From assembly GCA_009840715.1 (NCBI GenBank), contig VXNE01000494.1, positions 1 through 5,475 on the forward strand: a DNA stretch of 5,475 nt, written 5' to 3'. A program made the position numbers and the translations under genes. The notes beneath the pieces were generated by a model that saw only the letters and a program-made list of their open reading frames with translations, searched no databases and was not told where the DNA came from. Below are positions 1 through 5,475 of this stretch, one piece after another. Each line of letters begins with the position of its first letter. Position 1 is the stretch's first letter. Source of the DNA: Gammaproteobacteria bacterium. Its GTDB lineage: Bacteria; Pseudomonadota; Gammaproteobacteria; Pseudomonadales; Azotimanducaceae.

Positions 1-486
1 GCATACGACCGTGCCCCAAGCCACCGTCCCGGCCTGGAGGGACGCCTGGTAGCCGCTGCCCTTGAGCGGCGGCCGGCCCGCGAGGCCGTTGACGGACGCC
101 CATCCCGAACGCGCGGCGGCCGTCAGGTCGTTCCCCGGGAAATCGCAGTAGCGGCCCGTGAGTCCGTGGGGCGTGATCGCGCAGACGATGGCGTCCCGAT
201 GTGTGTCCGCAAGTCCCGCGGCGTCGAGGCCGCTCGTCACGATCACGTCCGCCGCGTCCAGCAGCGCCGCTTGGGCCGCCGGGACCGACGCCTTGTTCGC
301 CAGGAAGTACCGGGCCGCGATCGAGCGCCCCGCCGCATCGAACGGGGGATGGCGGCGTAGCGGATGTCCACCCGGGGGCTCCACCGCCAGGACCTCCGCG
401 CCGAAGTCGGCCAGCAGCCGCGAGCACCAGGCCGTGGAAGCGCGTGTGCCGAGGTCGACGACGTGGATTCCGGCAAGGGTGAACAT
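1..486 (-). CDS. CaiB/BaiF (class III) CoA-transferase family protein, N-terminal part
   Basis: Reads on the minus strand from ATG at 484-486 to the window edge: 162 codons without a stop, so the C-terminal part lies outside. The start MFTLAGIHVVDLGTRAST, then SRLLADFGAEVLAVEPPGG (about residues 22-40) and PLRRHPPF, is the Rossmann-like N-terminus of CaiB/BaiF enzymes, which move CoA between carboxylic acids in the cytoplasm. Compared with catalytic members, the segment after residue 60 (FLANKASVPAAQAALLDAADVIV) is short, lacking the usual KRSVxLDL stretch. The later GNDLTAAARSG and GYQASLQAG (145-153) blocks fit the family, but where catalytic members carry the Asp that forms the acyl intermediate I align Ser149. 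Such shortened, Asp-lacking domains occur in fused two-domain members, so this may be one half of a longer or non-catalytic protein. No strong ribosome-binding site is seen. It is divergent from the sulfatase gene. Substrate unknown. Confidence 0.85.
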   Translation of the reverse strand, partial: MFTLAGIHVVDLGTRASTAWCSRLLADFGAEVLAVEPPGGHPLRRHPPFDAAGRSIAARYFLANKASVPAAQAALLDAADVIVTSGLDAAGLADTHRDAIVCAITPHGLTGRYCDFPGNDLTAAARSGWASVNGLAGRPPLKGSGYQASLQAGTVAWGTVVC

Positions 487-569
487 CCGGGCGATGATAG
501 CCTTTGCACCCGGACCGGCCAGGCCCGGCAGGACAAGGACCGGTCTGCGAAGGACCACCGGCGGAACCG
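487..569. promoter_or_regulatory. Divergent intergenic region between CoA-transferase and sulfatase genes
   Basis: This 83-bp spacer must hold the start signals for both outward-facing genes. It contains a direct repeat GGACCGG (512-518 and 537-543) and a palindrome GACCGGTC (538-545). I see no convincing sigma-70 -35/-10 pair in either direction. The role of the repeats is unproven; in such GC-rich DNA they may be chance. Confidence 0.4.
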
Positions 570-2159
570 ATGCGCAGACCCCTGTTGCAGCCACTGCGAT
601 GGAGCACGCTCGCGCTGTGCGCACTGCTCGCCGGAGCCCTCGCCCACGCCCGGCCGCCCAACGTGGTCCTGATCCTCGCCGACGACCTCGGCTACGCGGA
701 CATCGGCGCGCATGGAGCGGAGATCCACACGCCCCACATCGACAGCCTGGCCACCGGGGGCCTGCGCTTCACCAGCTTCTACAACATGGCCAAGTGCGAG
801 ACCACGCGGGCCGCGCTCTACACGGGACTGGTCGCGGAGAAACGCCACGCCGCGAACGCGCAGACCCTGCCCGAACTTCTCAAGGGCGCCGGGTACCACA
901 CGGTCATGGTCGGCAAGAAACACTTCCGGGACTGGGCGGCGGACCTCCTCATCGAGCGCCGCCCGTTCGACGAGGCGCTCACCTTCTACGGCCTCACGCC
1001 TTACTTCGAGGCCGCCGACGGCACCTGGAACGGAGAGTGGCACAGGCCCTTCCTGCTGAACGGGGAGGAACTGGTCCCGTCGCAGATGGAGCTCGAGCGC
1101 GAGCCCTTCTACCAGACGGACGCATTCACCGACTACGCGCTCCGCTTCCTCGACCGGGCCCACGATACCGGCAAGCCGTTCTTCCTCTACCTGCCCTACC
1201 ACGCTCCGCACTACCCCCTGCAGGCGCGCGAGGAGGATATCGCCCGCTACCGGGACACGTACCGGGCCGGCTGGGACATCATCCGCGCCGAGCGCTTCCG
1301 CCGCCAGCGGGAGCTGGGCGCCGTGCCGGAGAACGCGCGCCTGAGTCCCCCGGAGGGGAACATCAACCGCTTTCGCGAGCCCTACCGCGGTGAGATCTAC
1401 CACTACCGGCCCTGGGCCGAGATCGATGCCGCCGAGCAGGACGCGCTGGCCCTCGAGATGGCCGTGTTCGCGGCGATGGTCGACCGGCTGGACGGGAACG
1501 TCGGACGCGTACTCGACAGGCTCCAGGCCCTCGGCGTGGAAGACGACACGCTCGTTCTCTTCCTGGCCGACAACGGCTCCTGCCCGTACGACAGCAACGA
1601 GGACTTCGCGATCCCGCCGGGCGGCCCCGGCTCGTTCCGCACCCTGAGCGCGGCGTGGGCCAACGTCGGCAACACGCCCTACCGTTACTTCAAGCAGTAC
1701 GGCCACGAGGGCGGGACGCGCACGCCGTTCTTCGCGCGCTGGCCCGCGAGAATCCAGCCCGGCACGACGGACGCGCCAGCGCACGTCGCCGACGTGCTCC
1801 CGACCGTGCTCGACATCGCCGGGACCGCCTACCCCGCCACGGCGGACGGCAAGCCGACCCCGGCGCTCGATGGCGCCAGCCTGCTGCCTGTCCTGGACGG
1901 CGGTTCGCGGCCGCAGCCGGAACCGATGATCTCTGGATTCACCGAGCGGTTCCGCGCGGTGCGGATGGGAGCCTGGAAGATCGTGCGCGTGAACGGCGAG
2001 CCCTGGCAGCTCTATCACCTGCCGAGCGACCCGACGGAACTCGACGACCGTGCAGCCGCGGAGCCCGCGCTGCTCGAACGCCTCGTCGGCCGGTACGAGG
2101 CCTGGATCCGGGAAAACGATGCGGTAATGCCCCTGTACGACGAGGTCGCGGGCGGGTAG
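570..2159 (+). CDS. Secreted arylsulfatase-type sulfatase (alkaline phosphatase superfamily)
   Basis: A 529-aa formylglycine-dependent sulfatase, hydrolysing sulfate esters outside the cytoplasm. Residues 1-27 form a Sec signal peptide: basic start, hydrophobic LALCALLAGALA, and an AHA cleavage site before Arg28. The metal-site motif NVVLILADDLGYADIG follows (Asp38, Asp39). The active-site cysteine is expected at Cys76 in NMAKCETTRAALYTG, with Arg80. Further motifs in order: GKKH (Lys116, His118), LPYHAPHYPLQ (His211), FLADNG (Asp334, Asn335), and Lys375 with YGHEGGTRTPFF. The C-terminus has the usual small subdomain: RMGAWKIVR, then LYHLPSDPTELDD. Length is normal, so the gene is complete. 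I chose ATG 570 because the signal peptide starts there; an in-frame TTG at 504 would add 22 Pro/Gly-rich residues. Oddity: the modification motif reads C-x-T-T-R where C-x-P/A-S/T-R is usual. No maturation enzyme or sulfate transporter lies in the window. Substrate not predictable. Confidence 0.93.
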   Translation: MRRPLLQPLRWSTLALCALLAGALAHARPPNVVLILADDLGYADIGAHGAEIHTPHIDSLATGGLRFTSFYNMAKCETTRAALYTGLVAEKRHAANAQTLPELLKGAGYHTVMVGKKHFRDWAADLLIERRPFDEALTFYGLTPYFEAADGTWNGEWHRPFLLNGEELVPSQMELEREPFYQTDAFTDYALRFLDRAHDTGKPFFLYLPYHAPHYPLQAREEDIARYRDTYRAGWDIIRAERFRRQRELGAVPENARLSPPEGNINRFREPYRGEIYHYRPWAEIDAAEQDALALEMAVFAAMVDRLDGNVGRVLDRLQALGVEDDTLVLFLADNGSCPYDSNEDFAIPPGGPGSFRTLSAAWANVGNTPYRYFKQYGHEGGTRTPFFARWPARIQPGTTDAPAHVADVLPTVLDIAGTAYPATADGKPTPALDGASLLPVLDGGSRPQPEPMISGFTERFRAVRMGAWKIVRVNGEPWQLYHLPSDPTELDDRAAAEPALLERLVGRYEAWIRENDAVMPLYDEVAGG

Positions 2160-2453
2160 CGCCCCGGGGTGGCTTCGTGCACGATCTTGAGATGGGGCGC
2201 CATGGCGGCGACGCCTCCGCGCTCCGTTAGTCCCGAAGGCGCCAGCGCGACGGGCGACGGCGCCGAATGGACCGCGGGGTCCGAACCTTCTGATCCGCGA
2301 ACATCTGGGCTGGACGCGGCGGCCAGAGCCTTCGGTGTGGAGGGTCGGCGGTTCGAAGCAGTCCGCGAGTATCCGGCTCCACTGGGCGACGAGAAGTTGA
2401 AGGCCCATAGTGTTCTCCAAGGTGGCGACGGCGCAGACCACCTGCCCGAAGGC
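2160..2453. other. Intergenic stretch without recognisable gene
   Basis: About 294 bases between the sulfatase stop and the toxin gene. Reading frames stay open here on both strands, as expected in GC-rich DNA, but none gives a protein I recognise and none has a good ribosome-binding site. CCCCGGGG (2162-2169) just after the sulfatase stop has no T-run, so it is not a clear terminator. The plus frame running through 2169-2486 leads without a stop into the presumed toxin start; it may be 5' untranslated sequence or an eroded gene fragment. Confidence 0.5.
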
Positions 2454-2932
2454 TTGCAAATCGAGCGCCGCTGGGCCACAACCTGACGGCGCGCCCCTCG
2501 CGCGACGTCGTAGTCGCCGCGTACCAAGAGGTCACCCGCGAGTGGTGGCGGGACGCCGGCGCCAGATTCAATCTTGTGGCATCGGAGTTGGTCCGGGCCG
2601 AGTGCGCGGCAGGCGACTCCGAGGCCGCCCGCGCGCGCCTGGGTGCCCTCGAAAGCGTCGCGTTGCTCGCCGCTGGCGGTGCGGAGGAACTGGCGCGCCG
2701 GCTGGTTGATCTCGGGGCCGTTCCGCGCGAAGCTGCGGCGGATGCCGCGCACATCGCCATCGCGGCGGCGAACGGCGTGGACTACCTGGTGACGTGGAAC
2801 TTCCGGCACATCGCCAACGCGGCGATGCGGGTGCGGATCGAGGGGGCTTGCAGGGCAGCGGGCTACGGGCCGCCCGTGATCTGTACGCCCAACGAACTGA
2901 TGGAGGCTGGACATGGAAACGACGCAGGCTGA
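2454..2932 (+). pseudogene. PIN-domain (VapC-type) ribonuclease toxin, apparent one-base frameshift near start
   Basis: From 2483 to the TGA at 2930-2932 the frame encodes LTARPSRDVVVAAYQEVTRE and onward, clearly a PIN-domain protein of the VapC type, which cleaves RNA using clustered acidic residues and Mg2+. Visible acids are Glu and Glu in ASELVRAE, Asp in AAADAAHIA, and Asp in GVDYLVTWN; the C-terminal PPVICTPNEL block is typical of this subfamily. The family's start (Y/I-E-T-x, with the first catalytic Glu) sits in a different frame: TTG 2454 begins L-Q-I-E, then runs to a stop at 2484-2486. Restoring one base just after the Glu codon (2463-2465) gives I-E-T-P-L-G-H-N-L-T-A-R with exactly the family spacing and a protein of about 159 aa, the usual length. 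GTG 2576 could start a shorter product, but without the first catalytic acid. The start itself is uncertain: GAAGG (2448-2452) is too close to TTG 2454. It overlaps the partner gene by 20 nt. The shift may be real decay or a sequencing error. Confidence 0.75.
2902..2906 (+). promoter_or_regulatory. Ribosome-binding site of the toxin-partner gene
   Basis: GGAGG lies six bases before ATG 2913, inside the 3' end of the PIN gene. It fixes the start of the small partner and supports it as a translated gene. Confidence 0.75.
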
Positions 2933-3107
2933 TCCGGTGATCGCCGAAGTCCGGGCGGTGCGGGACGCATTCGCCGCGCAATCCGACTACGACGTGGGCG
3001 AGATGTTCCGGCGCATTCAGGAGATGCAGGACGAGTCCGGGCGCGAGTACGTCGCGTATCCCGCGCGCCGGATCGTCGAAGGCTCCGACGAGTCGCTGGC
3101 CGTCTGA
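2913..3107 (+). CDS. Small partner protein of the PIN toxin (candidate antitoxin)
   Basis: This 64-aa protein starts at ATG 2913, with a good ribosome-binding site GGAGG at 2902-2906, six bases upstream. The start lies inside the end of the PIN gene (20-nt overlap), so the two are translationally linked. The sequence has a charged N-terminal helix (DPVIAEVRAVRDAFAAQSDY), then DVGEMFRRIQEMQDESGREY and a short VAYPARRI tail. From memory, small proteins with this pattern (PIVxEVRxIRD, YDxxxIFRxIxE, SGRExVxYPxRR) are often encoded directly after this PIN subfamily, which makes it the probable antitoxin or accessory partner. I see no helix-turn-helix, ribbon-helix-helix or AbrB-type DNA-binding segment, so autoregulation, if any, would need another mechanism. 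Toxin-first order is the reverse of classical vapBC. The frame is intact although the toxin seems broken. The function is inferred from context only. Confidence 0.75.
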   Translation: METTQADPVIAEVRAVRDAFAAQSDYDVGEMFRRIQEMQDESGREYVAYPARRIVEGSDESLAV

Positions 3108-3468
3108 GCGGCGCGGGCCGTCCCACTGCTGCGCTGAGTCGCGGCGGCGGTCCAACAGGTCGGTGCGCCGGTGGCGGCCTAGACGCGGTCGTTGCTGACG
3201 TACGCCAGCGAGTTCGCAGACCTCGCCCGGGCTTCCGTGCACTGGGCCGCCCAGTCGCGGAAGCGGTCCGGCACCGCGCTGACCTCCAGTTCCCCAAGCA
3301 GCGCCTCCGTCGCCTGGTGCCTCGGGCCAGCGCCTGACGGGGAGGACAGCACGATGCCGCGGCGCTACCCGCGGTCGGCACTTGAGTGACCAACGACAGG
3401 TCAGGTGTCCCCGCATCCCGAAGTCAGCGCGCCGTGTACCGTGGCTTCCGCACCCCGGAGGTTGCGGG
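3108..3468. other. Convergent intergenic region
   Basis: About 360 bases between the convergent ends of the toxin-partner gene (plus) and the hydrolase gene (minus). Apart from one possible small minus-strand ORF (3179-3352) I see no recognisable gene. A weak inverted repeat, CCGCA (3448-3452) and TGCGG (3463-3467), lies next to the hydrolase stop but lacks a T-run, so it is a poor terminator candidate. Confidence 0.5.
3179..3352 (-). CDS. Possible small ORF or gene remnant, 57 aa, unrecognised
   Basis: GTG at 3350-3352 opens a minus-strand frame ending at TAG 3179-3181. Most of its codons end in G or C, and the composition is protein-like rather than the Arg/Pro/Ala-rich mixture of shadow frames. 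The second half, PDRFRDWAAQCTEARARSAN then SLAYVSNDRV, looks like the helical C-terminus of a soluble protein. An in-frame stop lies 15 bases upstream of the GTG, and no ribosome-binding site is visible. It is therefore either a small orphan gene downstream of the hydrolase on the same strand (gap 116 bp) or the tail of a decayed larger gene. I recognise no family. Confidence 0.3.
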   Translation of the reverse strand: MLSSPSGAGPRHQATEALLGELEVSAVPDRFRDWAAQCTEARARSANSLAYVSNDRV

Positions 3469-4326
3469 TCAAAGGAACGCCTCAACCGTCTCCAGAAATT
3501 CTTCGAGCTGGTCGTGGTGGGTCCAGTGTCCGGCATCGCCGATCTCCACCAGCCGAACGTCCTGGAAGTGCCGCAGGGTGTCGTGCTGGCCGATGCGGTG
3601 ACCGTAGCCCTCCTTCGAGTTCACGATCAGTACGGGACAGACGATCCGCTCCCAGAGGCGCACCGTGTCCTCGCGAGGCAGGTCGTAGGGGTATCGGGTG
3701 CGCGTGTAGTTGTCGAACTTCCAGGTGAACGTGCCGTCCTCGTTCTGGTCAGCGCCGTGCACGGTGAGGTGGCGCGCCTGATCCGGGCTCAGGTGCGGGT
3801 TGGTCTCCTGCATGCGCCGGTCGGCGGCGTCCAGGGACGGATAGCGGCGCGGCGTACGTCCGGCGAGCGCGTAGTTGGAGGAAATCCAGTTCCTCAAGCG
3901 TTCGTGCGCCGGGCCCGGAGCACGGTCCGGGTGGATGCCGACGCCCTCGACGATGACCAGCTTCGTGACCGCCTCGGGGAAGATGCCCGCATAGAGCGCT
4001 GCGATCGTGCCGCCCATGGAGTGGGCGACCAGTGTCACCGGCTCGAGTTCCGCCTGCCGCACGAGTTGCGCGATGTCCTGCACGTACTCGAGCCATGCGT
4101 AGCTGCTGCCCCGCGTCCACTGCGAGTCGCCGTGGCCGCGCAGGTCCGGAGCCATGACGTGGAAGCGCGCCCGCAGCCGCCGCGCCACCCAGTCCCAACT
4201 ATGACAGTGGTCGTGGATGCCGTGGAGGAGCAGCAGGTGCGGAGCGCCGGGATTGCCCCAATCGAGGTAGTGTAGCCGCAGGCGCTGCGAGAAGTAGCTG
4301 TGGGAGGTCGGATTGCCGTAATCCAT
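3469..4326 (-). CDS. Alpha/beta hydrolase fold protein
   Basis: A 285-aa single-domain alpha/beta hydrolase, probably a cytoplasmic esterase- or lactonase-like enzyme; no signal peptide or membrane segment is seen. Order of motifs: YFSQRLRLHYLDWGNPGAP, then LLLLHGIHDHCHSWDWV with the HG oxyanion-hole element (35-36), APDLRGHGDS (59-68), and the nucleophile elbow AHSMGG with Ser103. The lid region follows (about 125-205), with GRTPRRYPSL and NEDGTFTWKFDNY. The catalytic His267 is in DAGHWTHHDQLEEFL. After the strand CPVLIVNS, where Asp is most common as the acid, I see Glu239 (SKEGYG); Glu occurs there in this subfamily, so the triad Ser103-Glu239-His267 is plausible. ATG 4326 was chosen because the N-terminus matches family length and an in-frame stop lies a short way upstream; no clear ribosome-binding site precedes it. 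It follows the LysR gene by 48 bp on the same strand and is likely co-transcribed. Substrate unknown. Confidence 0.92.
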   Translation of the reverse strand: MDYGNPTSHSYFSQRLRLHYLDWGNPGAPHLLLLHGIHDHCHSWDWVARRLRARFHVMAPDLRGHGDSQWTRGSSYAWLEYVQDIAQLVRQAELEPVTLVAHSMGGTIAALYAGIFPEAVTKLVIVEGVGIHPDRAPGPAHERLRNWISSNYALAGRTPRRYPSLDAADRRMQETNPHLSPDQARHLTVHGADQNEDGTFTWKFDNYTRTRYPYDLPREDTVRLWERIVCPVLIVNSKEGYGHRIGQHDTLRHFQDVRLVEIGDAGHWTHHDQLEEFLETVEAFL

Positions 4327-4374
4327 GCAGTAACGCGCACCGCGCCAAACACCGGCGAGGGATTATTCCATGCG

Positions 4375-5271
4375 TCAGCCGGCAGCCTCCGCCGTTCCGT
4401 CGCCCAGCGCCGCCGCCGCCGATTGCGCGAACGCCTCCGTGAGAGCCCTCGTCATCTCGCGAACCCGCGCGCAGGAGCGCAGGTCGGGGTGCATCAGGAC
4501 CCAGATCTCGCGCCCCGCGAGCGGCGGAGCGGAACCGATGCGGAGCAGCGACGGGTCCGCGTCCCCCAGCAGGCAGGGCAGCGGACCGATGCCGACACCC
4601 GAACGCAGCGCGCCCGATTGGGTCGCGAGGTCGTGGCAGCGGCCCCAGACGGGCGCGTCCGGAAACTCCGTCTGCCGCAGGTCGCAGCGCAGCTCCGGTG
4701 GGCCTTCCAGCTCGATCCAGCGACACGGCTCTCCCGATGCCCGCCTGCGGGACCACTCGCGCGTCCCATAGGCCGCCAGCGTGAGCTGGCCCACGGTCCG
4801 TCCCACCAGGTGCCCAGGCGGCCGGTCGGTGATGAACAGGCCGCAGTCCGCCTCCCGGCGTCCCACGTCGGGCCGCGCCGCCAGGGGCGCGAACTCGACG
4901 TCCACGTCCGGGAAGCGCTCCCCGAAGTCCGCGACCGCCGGCATCGCGATGCTCGCCAGCGCGTCCGGCACCCACAGCCGCACGCGACCCGCCATGCGCC
5001 GGTCGCTGCCGCTCACGGCGCGCTCGATGTCCGCGATGCGCTCGGCCACCCCCTCCACTCTTTGCAGGACATCCCGACCAGCTGGGGTGATCAGCAGGCC
5101 GCGGGGCCCGCGGTTGAAGAGCTTCACCTCGAGCCGCCGCTCGAAGTGCTCCAGTCGTCTCGTTACGGTGGACGCGTGAACCCGCAGCAGTTCGGCGGCC
5201 TGCCGGACCGAACCGGCCTTGGCGAGCACCGCGAACATCCGCAGGTCGTCCCAATCCAGGTCACGCATCAT
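4375..5271 (-). CDS. LysR-family transcriptional regulator
   Basis: A 298-aa LysR-type regulator of normal family length. The N-terminal winged helix-turn-helix is clear: LDWDDLRMFAVLAKAGSVRQ, then AAELLRVHASTVTRRLEHFE (HTH about residues 20-40), followed by KLFNRGPRGLLITPAG. A linker helix leads to the effector-binding domain (about 93-290) with RVRLWVPDALASIAMPAVAD and the GVGIGPLPCLLGD segment typical of the second subdomain. It acts as a cytoplasmic DNA-binding protein whose activity depends on a small ligand; the ligand is not predictable. Two ATG codons stand in tandem (5269-5271 and 5266-5268); GAGGA at 5278-5282 is six bases from the first, which I take as the start. Unusually for LysR genes, the presumed target (the hydrolase) is downstream on the same strand rather than divergent. 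The repeat-rich upstream region suggests autoregulation. Confidence 0.95.
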   Translation of the reverse strand: MMRDLDWDDLRMFAVLAKAGSVRQAAELLRVHASTVTRRLEHFERRLEVKLFNRGPRGLLITPAGRDVLQRVEGVAERIADIERAVSGSDRRMAGRVRLWVPDALASIAMPAVADFGERFPDVDVEFAPLAARPDVGRREADCGLFITDRPPGHLVGRTVGQLTLAAYGTREWSRRRASGEPCRWIELEGPPELRCDLRQTEFPDAPVWGRCHDLATQSGALRSGVGIGPLPCLLGDADPSLLRIGSAPPLAGREIWVLMHPDLRSCARVREMTRALTEAFAQSAAAALGDGTAEAAG

Positions 5272-5277
5272 TCGATA

Positions 5278-5282
5278 TCCTC
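5278..5282 (-). promoter_or_regulatory. Ribosome-binding site of the LysR gene
   Basis: On the minus strand this reads GAGGA, six bases before the first of two tandem ATG codons and nine before the second. The spacing supports the first ATG (5269-5271). Confidence 0.7.
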
Positions 5283-5286
5283 AATG

Positions 5287-5305
5287 ACGCAACGCCACGT
5301 TGCGT
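5287..5305. promoter_or_regulatory. Perfect palindrome upstream of the LysR gene (operator candidate 1)
   Basis: ACGCAACG (5287-5294) and CGTTGCGT (5298-5305) are perfect 8-base inverted arms around the spacer CCA. The dyad lies about 16 bases before the LysR start codon, just ahead of its ribosome-binding site, where a bound dimer could block transcription. A third copy of the half-site ACGCAACG occurs at 5352-5359. Confidence 0.55.
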
Positions 5306-5306
5306 T

Positions 5307-5341
5307 GTTACCATATTGCACGCTGCGTTACCATAGGTAAC
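5307..5341. promoter_or_regulatory. Direct and inverted GTTACC repeats (operator candidate 2)
   Basis: GTTACCATA occurs at 5307-5315 and again at 5327-5335, exactly 20 bases apart (about two helical turns). The second copy is the left arm of a perfect palindrome, GTTACC-ATA-GGTAAC (5327-5341). Each copy is preceded by TGCGTT (5301-5306 and 5324-5329, the latter overlapping the repeat). Same-face spacing of repeated half-sites is usual for LysR-type binding regions; that the neighbouring LysR protein binds here is inferred. Confidence 0.5.
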
Positions 5342-5343
5342 AT
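5316..5343 (+). promoter_or_regulatory. Weak possible plus-strand promoter facing the terminator
   Basis: TTGCAC (5316-5321) and TAACAT (5338-5343), 16 bases apart, form a weak sigma-70-like pair on the plus strand. It overlaps the LysR promoter and points toward the terminator hairpin. If active, it would give an RNA of roughly 70 bases starting near 5350 and ending at about 5421. Confidence 0.2.
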
Positions 5344-5357
5344 ACGCATCAACGCAA
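5330..5357 (-). promoter_or_regulatory. Possible sigma-70-like promoter of the LysR gene
   Basis: On the minus strand TTGCGT (5352-5357) and TATGGT (5330-5335) are 16 bases apart and match the -35 and -10 consensus moderately. Transcription would begin about 50 bases before the LysR start codon. The -10 element lies in operator candidate 2 and the -35 element in the third ACGCAACG half-site, which would allow direct control. The assignment rests on consensus matching only. Confidence 0.35.
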
Positions 5358-5371
5358 CGAACCCCTCCCCT

Positions 5372-5475
<104 letters not shown>

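Noticed and set aside
504..569. In-frame TTG extension of the sulfatase by 22 residues
   Set aside because: The added residues are Pro/Gly-rich and would bury the signal peptide, which begins naturally at ATG 570.
243..2459. Very long open frame on the minus strand (738 codons) opposite the sulfatase
   Set aside because: It is the antisense shadow of the sulfatase and the CoA-transferase gene: composition is Arg/Gly/Val-rich with no family motifs, while the other strand carries full sulfatase motifs in order.
2015..2914. Minus-strand open frames opposite the PIN gene
   Set aside because: No recognisable motifs; the plus strand carries a clear PIN domain and its partner. Open frames on both strands are expected at this GC content.
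3448..3467. Inverted repeat CCGCA/TGCGG near the hydrolase stop as terminator
   Set aside because: Only five base pairs and no T-run on the minus strand.
4199..5254. Alternative minus-strand frame and several plus-strand frames across the LysR gene
   Set aside because: Shadows of the LysR and hydrolase genes; Arg/Ala/Gly-rich without domain motifs.

Overview
The window is strongly GC-rich, and its genes use mostly G or C at third codon positions. Gene density and content (CaiB/BaiF CoA transferase, secreted sulfatase, LysR regulator with an alpha/beta hydrolase, PIN-domain toxin module) suggest a chromosomal contig from a heterotrophic Gram-negative-type bacterium, perhaps a proteobacterium from a metagenome. 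No rRNA, tRNA or marker gene fixes the taxon. The right edge is almost certainly a physical contig end, because it finishes in 42 consecutive G and then a few more G/T bases.

Layout. (1) 1-486, minus strand: N-terminal 162 residues of a class III (CaiB/BaiF-like) CoA-transferase family protein, cut by the window edge. (2) 570-2159, plus: a complete secreted arylsulfatase-type sulfatase, divergent from gene 1 across an 83-bp spacer. (3) 2160-2453: no recognisable gene. (4) 2454-2932 and 2913-3107, plus: a PIN-domain (VapC-type) ribonuclease gene that looks broken by a one-base deletion close to its start, overlapped by an intact 64-aa gene that is probably its partner (antitoxin candidate). 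(5) 3108-3468: convergent intergenic stretch with one possible 57-codon minus-strand ORF. (6) 5271-3469, minus: a LysR-family regulator followed 48 bp downstream by an alpha/beta hydrolase, probably one transcript. (7) 5272-5371: a promoter/operator region upstream of the LysR gene, dense in inverted and direct repeats. (8) 5372-5421: a near-perfect hairpin followed by eight T, with the form of a rho-independent terminator for plus-strand transcription, then the poly-G end.

How the parts may work together. The sulfatase is predicted to act outside the cytoplasm on a sulfate ester; the CoA transferase and hydrolase are generic catabolic enzymes whose substrates cannot be read from sequence. 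The LysR protein probably controls its own promoter and, through co-transcription, the hydrolase. The PIN/partner pair is an accessory stability or stress module unrelated to metabolism. I did not find a clearly new multi-gene system. The points most worth following are the frameshifted toxin with intact partner, the non-canonical sulfatase active-site motif, the missing catalytic Asp in the CoA-transferase homologue, and the palindromic operator cluster next to an orphan terminator that could bound a short divergent RNA.
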